Below are positions 26,166-33,368 of a stretch of DNA of 51,519 nucleotides, piece after piece. Origin of the DNA: an uncultured Treponema sp. Its GTDB lineage: Bacteria; Spirochaetota; Spirochaetia; Treponematales; Treponemataceae. Position 1 is the stretch's first letter; every line of letters starts with the position of its first letter. The notes under the pieces were generated by a model. That model saw only the letters and a program-made list of their open reading frames with translations. It was not told where the DNA came from and ran no database searches. Location: the NCBI GenBank assembly GCA_900319625.1, contig ONPD01000002.1, positions 260,367-311,885 of the forward strand. The letters are read 5' to 3'. The translations under genes and the position numbers were made by a program.

Positions 26166-27176
26166 TCGGAAGTAACAATCAAAGATATTGCAAAAGAATG
26201 TGGCGTTAGTTTTTCTACTGTAAGCAAGGCTCTTAAGGGCAGTTCGGAAATTGGGGCTGCAACAATTCAGCTTGTGGAAGAAACTGCTAAGAGAATGGGC
26301 TATCAGGCAAATGCCGCCGCAAGAAAACTCCGCACAAACCGTTCTTACGACATTGGTGTGATATTCGAGGATGCAACCGGAAGCGGACTTCAGCACCAGT
26401 ACTTCGCTTCAATTTTTGATTCACTGAACATTACAGCAAATTCGCTGGGCTACAACATCAGCTTTTTGAATAACGTAAACCGCTCAAAATCTTCATATTT
26501 GAGTCAGGCTAAATATCGTGGCTTTGACGGTGTTGTTGTTGCCTCTACAAACGATTTTCACCGCCCTGACATTCAGGAGCTTATTCATTCTGATATTCCC
26601 TGCTGTCTTCTGGACTATACCTCCGAAAAAGACTGTTCTTCAGTTTTAAGTGATAACGAAAACGGAATCCGCCAGATTGTCGAGTACCTTATTTCTATGG
26701 GACACAAGAAAATAGCTTATGTTTACGGTGATACAAGTGACGTTACCAACGTGCGTCTGGATACCTTCTATGACGTAATGAGGGAGCATAAACTTCCCGT
26801 TCCGAAGGAATATGTAATTAAAGGCGTTTATCATGAGCCGAAATCCAGCGAGCACGCAACACGTAAGCTGCTTGCCCTTAAAAATCGTCCTACCTGCATT
26901 TTATATCCCGATGATTTTGCCTACCTGGGCGGCATGAAAGTCCTTCACGAAGAAAATCTCCTGCCTGGGCGCGACATCAGCACTGTAGGCTATGACGGAA
27001 TCTTCCTTTCTTCGGTTCTGTCACCGGTTCTTACAACTTATTCTCAGAATGCTAAGGAAATCGGAAGGCAGCTGGCAAGTCTTCTTATTCAGCGTATAGA
27101 CAATTCTGCCCTTGATTTTCAGGTTGTCCGCGTAAAAGGTCAGCTGAGGGAAGGGCAGACTGTCTGCAGACTGTAA
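26163..27176 (+). CDS. LacI-family transcriptional repressor of the cellobiose operon
   Basis: A 337-residue regulator. The N-terminal helix-turn-helix is clear (VTIKDIAKECGVSFSTVSKALKG), with the hinge helix following (NAAARKLRTNRSYDIGVIF). The periplasmic-binding-protein-like effector domain contains FDGVVVAST, IPCCLLDYT, SDNENGIRQIVEYLISMGHKKIAYVYGD and DISTVGYDG. The adjacent cellobiose transport and phosphorolysis genes suggest cellobiose or a derivative as inducer; this is inference. Operators of the same sequence occur upstream of this gene and, in tandem, at the transport promoter. The start ATG lacks a Shine-Dalgarno. Confidence 0.95.
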   Translation: MSEVTIKDIAKECGVSFSTVSKALKGSSEIGAATIQLVEETAKRMGYQANAAARKLRTNRSYDIGVIFEDATGSGLQHQYFASIFDSLNITANSLGYNISFLNNVNRSKSSYLSQAKYRGFDGVVVASTNDFHRPDIQELIHSDIPCCLLDYTSEKDCSSVLSDNENGIRQIVEYLISMGHKKIAYVYGDTSDVTNVRLDTFYDVMREHKLPVPKEYVIKGVYHEPKSSEHATRKLLALKNRPTCILYPDDFAYLGGMKVLHEENLLPGRDISTVGYDGIFLSSVLSPVLTTYSQNAKEIGRQLASLLIQRIDNSALDFQVVRVKGQLREGQTVCRL

Positions 27177-27222
27177 ATTCTTTCTAAAACAAAAATTTAT
27201 AAAAAATTCTGATAAAATTTTC

Positions 27223-27250
27223 TTGACAGTCTGAAATTATGATGTAATAT
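27223..27250 (+). promoter_or_regulatory. promoter of the cellobiose transport operon
   Basis: A perfect TTGACA (27223-27228), 16 bases, and TAATAT (27245-27250). The predicted start of transcription (about 27257) falls inside the first operator, so bound repressor would block initiation directly. Confidence 0.8.
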
Positions 27251-27254
27251 TAAA

Positions 27255-27268
27255 CTACAACGTTTTCG
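27255..27268. promoter_or_regulatory. LacI-type operator O1
   Basis: CTACAACGTTTTCG, centred on CG at 27261-27262 at the predicted transcription start. It shares the ACAACGTTTTCG core with O2 and with the site upstream of the regulator gene. Confidence 0.8.
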
Positions 27269-27271
27269 TAG

Positions 27272-27285
27272 CGACAACGTTTTCG
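27272..27285. promoter_or_regulatory. LacI-type operator O2
   Basis: CGACAACGTTTTCG, centred 17 bases downstream of O1. The tandem spacing is about one and a half helical turns, so two dimers would sit on different faces of the DNA. Confidence 0.8.
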
Positions 27286-27320
27286 GAAACTTGTGAAAAA
27301 AATTATTTTAGGAGAAAATC

Positions 27321-28646
27321 ATGAAAAAGTTGGTTTCTGTAGTTGCAGCTGTAGCTATGGTTGGAATGGCTTTGCCAGTGTTCGCTGCTAAAAAAGCAAA
27401 GACACAGGGTAAAGTTCTTAACATTTGTGTATGGAATGAAGAGTTCCAGTCTCGTTTTAGAGATTACTTTGAGAAGGCTGGAAAACTTCCTGCTGACGTA
27501 AAAGTTAACTGGATCATCACTCCAAACCAGGGTTCTGCATATCAGAACAAATTGGACGAGCTTCTTTTGAACCAGGAAAATGTTTCTGCTGATGAAAAGA
27601 TTGACTTGTTCCTCGTAGAAGCAGACTATGCTCTTAAATATGTAGACACACCATATGTACTCGATGTTAAAAAAGACATCGGTCTTAAAGATGCAGACCT
27701 CGCTCAGCAGTACAAATATACAAAAGATGTAATGACTGACTCTAAAGGAAAACTTAAGGGTGTAACATGGCAGGCTTGTCCTGGTGGATTCATCTATCGC
27801 CGTTCAATCGCTAAAGATGTTCTTGGTACAGATGATCCTGCACAGGTTCAGGCAGCTCTCAGCAACTGGGACAAATTCGACTCAGTTGCTGCAAAAGCAA
27901 AGGCAAAAGGATACTTTATGCTTTCTGGTTACGATGATGCTTACCGTGTATTCAGCGACAACGTTGGAACAGCTTGTGTAAAAGGAAACAAAATCGTAAT
28001 CGATCCACAGATTAAACGCTGGATTGCTCAGACTAAGACTTACACAGACAAGGGTTACAACAACAAGGCTAACCTCTGGTCAAATGAATCATTCAAGGGT
28101 GCAGCAAAGAACGGTAAAGTATTCGGATACTTCGGACCAGCATGGTTCATCGACTTCTGTCTCGCTCCAGCAACATTGGATGACCCTTCAGCACCAAAGA
28201 AGCTCGGAAACGGTTCATACGGTGACTGGGCATTCTGTAAAGGTCCTCAGGGCTTCTCTTGGGGTGGAACCTGGATTTGTGCTGCCGCAGGTACAGATAA
28301 CGTAGATATCATCCGCGACATTATGTACACAATGACTTGTGACAAAATCACAATGACAAAGATTGCAAAAGAAGCATCTGACTTCGTAAACAACGAAGGT
28401 GCTATGCTCGACGTAGCTAACTCTGATTACCAGAACCCATTCCTTGGTGGTCAGAACCACATCAAGATGTTCCTTGATTCAGCTAAATCTATCTCTAAGA
28501 CTACTATGACAATGTACGATCAGGGATTTGCTGAGAAGATTCAGGGTGCTATGCAGGACTACTACAACGGTGACGTTGATGAAGCAAAAGCTTGGGACAA
28601 CTTCTACAAGGCATTGATTGAACTTTATCCTAACCTCCAAAAGTAA
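27321..28646 (+). CDS. ABC transporter sugar-binding protein (cellobiose or oligosaccharide)
   Basis: A 441-residue periplasmic solute-binding protein of the carbohydrate family. The signal peptide is MKKLVSVVAAVAMVGMALPVFA with a type I cleavage site and no lipobox, so it is probably free in the periplasm. The mature part has LNICVWNEEF, KIDLFLVEADYA, VTWQACPGGFIYRRSIAKDVLG and GYFGPAWFIDFC, typical of the extracellular binding protein family 1. AGGAG lies eight bases before ATG. It is first in the operon with two permeases and a GH94 phosphorylase, which points to cellobiose uptake. Codon bias is strong, as expected for an abundant binding protein. A terminator-like structure follows it. 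Confidence 0.93.
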   Translation: MKKLVSVVAAVAMVGMALPVFAAKKAKTQGKVLNICVWNEEFQSRFRDYFEKAGKLPADVKVNWIITPNQGSAYQNKLDELLLNQENVSADEKIDLFLVEADYALKYVDTPYVLDVKKDIGLKDADLAQQYKYTKDVMTDSKGKLKGVTWQACPGGFIYRRSIAKDVLGTDDPAQVQAALSNWDKFDSVAAKAKAKGYFMLSGYDDAYRVFSDNVGTACVKGNKIVIDPQIKRWIAQTKTYTDKGYNNKANLWSNESFKGAAKNGKVFGYFGPAWFIDFCLAPATLDDPSAPKKLGNGSYGDWAFCKGPQGFSWGGTWICAAAGTDNVDIIRDIMYTMTCDKITMTKIAKEASDFVNNEGAMLDVANSDYQNPFLGGQNHIKMFLDSAKSISKTTMTMYDQGFAEKIQGAMQDYYNGDVDEAKAWDNFYKALIELYPNLQK

Positions 28647-28660
28647 AGTTCATTAATATA

Positions 28661-28760
28661 AGAGGCAGTCGGCTGGACAAAGGCTGCCTCTAATTTCACC
28701 TCTGTGCTGCCTGAAAAGTAATACAGAATCAAAATTTGCTTTTTGGGCGGCATTTTTTTT
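28661..28760 (+). terminator. intercistronic hairpin plus terminator between binding protein and permeases
   Basis: Two structures lie in the 159-base gap. The first is an 8-bp hairpin, AGAGGCAG/CTGCCTCT (28661-28668 with 28684-28691). The second is a 14-bp stem with three G-U pairs (28705-28718 with 28739-28752) followed by eight T residues (28753-28760). Because the permease genes have no evident promoter of their own here, the structure probably acts as a partial terminator and 3' stabiliser that raises binding-protein mRNA above permease mRNA. Confidence 0.65.
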
Positions 28761-28805
28761 GTTCAGATTTTTACAACAGTTTTATTAATTCAAGGAGCTA
28801 TCCTT

Positions 28806-29732
28806 ATGGCTAATGAGAAAGGTAAAAAAACAAGAAAAATCAACTACAACAACTGGGGTTACTTCTTCATTGCACCATTCTTTGTTGTTTTTGTAATTTT
28901 TCAGCTGATTCCTCTCATCACAACAATCGGAAACAGTTTTTTTGAAAACTATCGTGTTGGACTTATGCAGGTAGGACCTACTTTTAATGGTCTTCAGAAT
29001 TTCCACGAAATTTTCTTTGAAAGCGATGTGCCTCGTTATGCACTCAACACAATGATTATGTGGATTTTGGGTTTTTTGCCTCAGATTATTTTTTCACTCT
29101 TGCTTTCAATCTGGTTCACAGATACTGAACTCAATCTTAAGGCTACCCAGTTTTTTAAAACAGTAATCTACATGCCTAACCTGATCATGGCTTCTGCTTT
29201 TGCAATGCTCTTCTTTGTAATCTTTGCAGACGGCGGTCCGGTTAACAGCATTCTCCTTAATATGAATATGATAAATAACCCTATCCGCTTCCTGGTAAAA
29301 ACAGGAACTGTAAGAGGTCTTGTTGCCTTTATGAACTGCCTTATGTGGTACGGTAACACAACTCTTCTTCTTATGAGCGGTATTATGGGAATCGATAACT
29401 CTATCTTCGAAGCTGCCCGAATTGACGGTGCAAACCCGGTTCAGGTTTTCTTCAAGGTAACATTGCCTCAGCTGGCACCGATTTTGATTTACGTTGTAAT
29501 CACTTCACTTATTGGTGGTATTCAGATGTTCGATGTTCCACAGATTTTGACAAATGGTGAGGGTAACCCTAACCGAACTTCTATGACTTTGATTATGTAT
29601 TTGAACAAGCACCTCTTCAGCAAGAACTACGGTCTTGGTGGTGCAGTTTCTGTTGTATTGTTTGTAATTACAGCTGCCTTGAGCGGTATCGTTTACAAGT
29701 TCAATATGCAGTCTTATAAGAGAGGTAAGTAA
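28806..29732 (+). CDS. ABC sugar transporter permease 1
   Basis: A 308-residue inner-membrane subunit with six predicted helices (MalF/LacF type). The family loop that contacts the ATPase is visible as EAARIDGANPVQVFFKVTLPQLAPI. I start at ATG 28806, with AAGGAG eight bases upstream and a cytoplasmic Lys/Arg-rich N-terminus (MANEKGKKTRKINYNN), instead of an earlier non-ATG frame at 28743 that would overlap the terminator hairpin. It is one base upstream of the second permease, so the pair is translationally coupled. Confidence 0.95.
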   Translation: MANEKGKKTRKINYNNWGYFFIAPFFVVFVIFQLIPLITTIGNSFFENYRVGLMQVGPTFNGLQNFHEIFFESDVPRYALNTMIMWILGFLPQIIFSLLLSIWFTDTELNLKATQFFKTVIYMPNLIMASAFAMLFFVIFADGGPVNSILLNMNMINNPIRFLVKTGTVRGLVAFMNCLMWYGNTTLLLMSGIMGIDNSIFEAARIDGANPVQVFFKVTLPQLAPILIYVVITSLIGGIQMFDVPQILTNGEGNPNRTSMTLIMYLNKHLFSKNYGLGGAVSVVLFVITAALSGIVYKFNMQSYKRGK

Positions 29733-29733
29733 T

Positions 29734-30576
29734 ATGACTAGAGCAACTTTAGCAACAAGACGATTCGTTTGTTATTTTGTTTTGGGAGTTCTTACTTTCC
29801 TGTCTCTTGCTCCCTTTGTACTTTTGATTTTGAACTCAACAAGACTTCATTCGCAGCTTGTAAAAGGTTTCAGTCTTCTGCCAGGTCCATATTTCTTTAA
29901 GAACCTTGGTAACCTTCTTGCAAACGACAACATTCCTATTCTTTCTGGTCTTTGGAACAGTGTACTTGTTTCTGTATTCAATGCCTTGCTTTCTGTTTAC
30001 TTCAGTGCAATGACAGCTTACGGTATTCATATGTACAACTTTAAGGGAAAGAATATGGTATTCAAGTTCATTATGGCAATTATGATGATCCCGACTCAGG
30101 TTACAGCACTTGGTTTTGTAAAGCTTGTTGCCGGAATCCATATGACTAACACCCTCTGGCCTTTGATTCTTCCTGCAATCGCAGCTCCGGTTGTTTTCTT
30201 CTATATCTTGCAGTACATGGAATCAGTTTTGCCTTACTCAATCGTTGAAGCCAGCCGCGTTGACGGATGTAACGAGTTCCTTACTTTCAATGTGATCGTA
30301 CTTCCAATGATTAAGCCGGCTCTTGCAGTTCAGGCAATCTTTGCTTTTGTAAGCTCATGGAACAACTACTTTATGCCTGCCTTGATTTTGAGCTCAAAGA
30401 CAAAAAAGACAATCCCAATTTTGATTGCCCAGCTCCGTTCAGCTGACTTCATGAAGTTTGACCTTGCCCAGGTTTACATCATGATTTGTGTTGCAATCAT
30501 CCCATTGCTGATTGTATATCTCTTCCTTTCACGCTACATCATCGGTGGTGTAACGAGTGGTGGTGTAAAGGAATAA
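29734..30576 (+). CDS. ABC sugar transporter permease 2
   Basis: A 280-residue inner-membrane subunit (MalG/LacG type) with six helices. The ATPase-contact loop is EASRVDGCNEFLTFNVIVLPMIKPA. The Shine-Dalgarno AGAGAGG lies in the end of the preceding gene. With the first permease it forms the channel. No ATP-binding subunit is encoded in the cluster; sugar importers of this type often share one MsiK/MalK-like ATPase encoded elsewhere. Confidence 0.95.
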   Translation: MTRATLATRRFVCYFVLGVLTFLSLAPFVLLILNSTRLHSQLVKGFSLLPGPYFFKNLGNLLANDNIPILSGLWNSVLVSVFNALLSVYFSAMTAYGIHMYNFKGKNMVFKFIMAIMMIPTQVTALGFVKLVAGIHMTNTLWPLILPAIAAPVVFFYILQYMESVLPYSIVEASRVDGCNEFLTFNVIVLPMIKPALAVQAIFAFVSSWNNYFMPALILSSKTKKTIPILIAQLRSADFMKFDLAQVYIMICVAIIPLLIVYLFLSRYIIGGVTSGGVKE

Positions 30577-30590
30577 AGCTTATAATAGTG

Positions 30591-30674
30591 AATCCGTTAA
30601 AAATCAAGCTGCGACAGCGGGTTGATTTAGGATTTACTTTGAAAAATGCTCAGGGGGCGAGACTAGCGAGCCCC
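30591..30674 (+). promoter_or_regulatory. structured intercistronic leader of the GH94 gene
   Basis: The 117-base gap before the phosphorylase gene folds into a nested hairpin: AATCC/GGATT outer pair (30591-30595 with 30630-30634), AAATCAA/TTGATTT (30601-30607 with 30622-30628) and a GCTG/CAGC tip. A second stem, GGGGC/GCCCC, follows (30654-30658 with 30670-30674). A TATAAT at 30581-30586 just before may be an internal promoter, but no good -35 box was found. Confidence 0.4.
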
Positions 30675-30693
30675 AAATTAGGAGAAAATTAGT

Positions 30694-33180
30694 ATGAAAT
30701 TCGGAAACTTTGATGACAGTAACAAAGAGTATGTAATCACAACCCCAAAAACTCCATACCCATGGATTAACTATTTGGGAAGCCAGAAATTCTTCAGCTT
30801 GATTTCTAATACAACTGGCGGTTATTCATTCTATACAGACGCACGTCTTCGTCGTCTTACCCGTTACCGCTACAACGATATGCCGCTTGATAACAACGGT
30901 CACTACTTCTTCATTAAAGATGGTGATACAATCTGGAATCCTGGCTGGCAGCCAACTCAGACTCCGCTTGATTCTTACGAGTGCCGTCACGGCTTCGGCT
31001 ATTCAAAATTCATTTCTAAAAAGAATGATTTGAAGGCTGAAGCAGTTTACTTTGTTCCAAATACAGAAAACGCCGAAGTAGAAATGCTTACCCTCAAGAA
31101 CGAAGGAAAATCAGACAAAACTGTAAGCCTTGTTTCTTTTGTTGAATGGTGTCTCTACAACGCAAGCGACGACTGCCAGAACTTCCAGAGAAACTTCTCT
31201 ACAGGTGAAGTTGAAATTGAAGGCAGTGCAATCTACCACAAAACTGAATACCGCGAGCGCCGCAATCACTTTACTTTCTACTGGTGCAACCAGAAAATCG
31301 ACGGGTTCGATACAGACCGCGAAACCTTCCTCGGACTTTACAATCCTATTTCTGCACCAAAAACAGTTGTTGAAGGAAAATCAGGAAACTCAGTTGCAGA
31401 CGGATGGTCTCCAATTGCTTCTCATCGCGTAAATATGACTTTGAAAGCTGGTGAAGAAAAGACTTTGATTTTCGTTCTCGGCTACATCGAGATGGACAAC
31501 GACAAGAAATTCCTTTCTGAAGCAGACAAAAAGAAGGCTTTGGATGCAGGACTTCTCCGCACAAACACAGCTTCAGGTGTAATCAATAAGGAAAAAGCAT
31601 ACGAGCTCCAGAAGAAGTTTGATTCAAAAGAGAAGGTAGAAAAAGAACTTGCCGCTCTTAAAGCATTCTGGGATGAAACATTGAGCCACTTCTCTATCAA
31701 AACTGGCGATGAAAAACTTGACCGTATGGCAGTATGGAACCAGTACCAGTGTGTTGTAACTTACAACTTTGCACGTTCTGCTTCTTACTTTGAATCAGGA
31801 ATTGGTCGTGGACTTGGTTTCCGCGATACTTCTCAGGATATGCTTGGTGCCGCTCACCAGCTTCCAGCTAGCCGTATCCGCGAACGCCTTTACGACGTTG
31901 CCGCAACTCAGTTTGAAGACGGTTCTGCTTACCACCAGTTCCAGCCTCTTACAAAACGCGGAAACGCTGATATCGGTTCTAACTTCAACGATGACCCACT
32001 CTGGCTTGTTCTTGGTGTTGGTAACTACATCCGCGAAACAGGAGATGTTGACTTCCTTAAAGTTGATGTTCCATTTGATAACTCAGAAACAAACAAGGCT
32101 ACAATGTTCGAGCACCTTCGCCGTTCATACAACTACATCCCTAACCACATGGGACCACACGGCTTGCCACTTATCGGCCGCGCTGACTGGAACGACTGTC
32201 TCAACCTTAACTGTTTCTCTACAAACCCTAACGATTCATTCCAGACTTGTACAAACAAGGAAGGAAAGAACGCTGAATCAGTTATGATTGCCCAGATGTT
32301 CGTATTTGTAACACCTGACTACGTTCAGATGTGCCGTCTTATGGGTGATGAAGCTGAAGCAAAACGTGCAGAAGAGCTTTGCAAGAAGATGGAAGATGCT
32401 ATCTGTACTGCAGGCTGGGACGGAGAATGGTACGTTCGCGCTTATGATGATGCAGGACACAAAATCGGTTCTAAGGAATGCGAAAACGGAAAAATCTTCA
32501 TCGAAAGCCAGGGCTTTGGTACAATGGCAAAAATCGGTAAAGATAAAGGCTATCCGGAAAAATCTCTGGACAGCGTAAAGAAATATCTTGATTCTAAATA
32601 CGGAATCTGTATCCTCTGGCCTGCTTACCAGGAATACCACGTTGAGCTTGGTGAAGTTTCTTCTTATCCACCTGGATACAAAGAGAACGGCGGTATCTTC
32701 TGCCACAACAATCCTTGGGTTGTAATTGGTGAAGTTGTAAATGGCCGTCCTCAGGATGCATGGGAACACTACACAAAGATTGGTCCAGCATGGGTTGAAG
32801 AAAAATGGTCTGACATCCACCGCACAGAGCCTTATGTTTACAGCCAGATGGTTGCAGGACAGGAAGCCCGCCGCGAAGGTGAGGCTAAGAACTCTTGGCT
32901 TACAGGTACAGCCGCATGGAACTTTGTTGCACTTTCACAGTACATCTGTGGACTTCGCCCTCAGCACGCTGGTCTGGAAATTGAACCACGCCTGCCAGAA
33001 CACGTTAAGAACGCAGAGTTTACACGTAAATTCCGTGGGGTAACATATCACATCACTGTAGAAAACAAGAAGAACACAGGTGCTGTTTCGCTTGAAGTAA
33101 AGGGCGGAAAGGCTAATGGTCTTATTGTTGCTGCTGACGCTGGTGCTAAAGACGTTTACGTTAAGGCTGTAGTGGCTTAA
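30694..33180 (+). CDS. cellobiose phosphorylase (glycoside hydrolase family 94)
   Basis: An 828-residue cytoplasmic enzyme that splits cellobiose with phosphate into glucose 1-phosphate and glucose, saving ATP. The N-terminus matches the cellobiose-specific branch: FDDSNKEYVIT, PWINYLGS, GGYSFYTDARLRRLTRYRYND and LDSYECRHGFGYS. The catalytic (alpha/alpha)6 barrel has GLGFRDTSQDMLG and the general acid Asp501 in GRADWNDCLNLN. Length and domain order are those of cellobiose phosphorylases (about 810-830 residues), not of the longer cyclic-glucan or chitobiose enzymes. AGGAGA lies eight bases before the ATG. It is the last gene of the cellobiose operon, ending at a strong terminator. Substrate assignment is by similarity. 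Confidence 0.95.
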   Translation: MKFGNFDDSNKEYVITTPKTPYPWINYLGSQKFFSLISNTTGGYSFYTDARLRRLTRYRYNDMPLDNNGHYFFIKDGDTIWNPGWQPTQTPLDSYECRHGFGYSKFISKKNDLKAEAVYFVPNTENAEVEMLTLKNEGKSDKTVSLVSFVEWCLYNASDDCQNFQRNFSTGEVEIEGSAIYHKTEYRERRNHFTFYWCNQKIDGFDTDRETFLGLYNPISAPKTVVEGKSGNSVADGWSPIASHRVNMTLKAGEEKTLIFVLGYIEMDNDKKFLSEADKKKALDAGLLRTNTASGVINKEKAYELQKKFDSKEKVEKELAALKAFWDETLSHFSIKTGDEKLDRMAVWNQYQCVVTYNFARSASYFESGIGRGLGFRDTSQDMLGAAHQLPASRIRERLYDVAATQFEDGSAYHQFQPLTKRGNADIGSNFNDDPLWLVLGVGNYIRETGDVDFLKVDVPFDNSETNKATMFEHLRRSYNYIPNHMGPHGLPLIGRADWNDCLNLNCFSTNPNDSFQTCTNKEGKNAESVMIAQMFVFVTPDYVQMCRLMGDEAEAKRAEELCKKMEDAICTAGWDGEWYVRAYDDAGHKIGSKECENGKIFIESQGFGTMAKIGKDKGYPEKSLDSVKKYLDSKYGICILWPAYQEYHVELGEVSSYPPGYKENGGIFCHNNPWVVIGEVVNGRPQDAWEHYTKIGPAWVEEKWSDIHRTEPYVYSQMVAGQEARREGEAKNSWLTGTAAWNFVALSQYICGLRPQHAGLEIEPRLPEHVKNAEFTRKFRGVTYHITVENKKNTGAVSLEVKGGKANGLIVAADAGAKDVYVKAVVA

Positions 33181-33183
33181 AAC

Positions 33184-33239
33184 GGGGCGTTGCGGGGTGC
33201 CCCCGCTGAGGGGGTAGCGTAAAAGCAGCGCTTTGGAGC
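33184..33239. repeat. GC-rich intergenic segment of repeat-like composition
   Basis: About 55 bases rich in GGGG/CCCC and GCGT words, with a TGCCCCCGC/GAGGGGGTA-type fold, between the phosphorylase stop and its terminator. It is unlike the AT-rich flanks and has no coding features. Confidence 0.35.
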
Positions 33240-33267
33240 GAGGGGGAGACTTCCCCCTCTTTTTTTT
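33240..33267 (+). terminator. Rho-independent terminator of the cellobiose operon
   Basis: An 8-bp stem GAGGGGGA/TTCCCCCTC-type (33240-33247 with 33252-33259) followed by eight T residues. Confidence 0.9.
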
Positions 33268-33368
33268 ATCATATTTTTATAGATATAATTACAAAATACT
33301 GTTATAATAATATAGTAAAAACTTTTAAAAAGTGATTCGGTGGGATTTATGCTTTTATGAGGTGAAAT

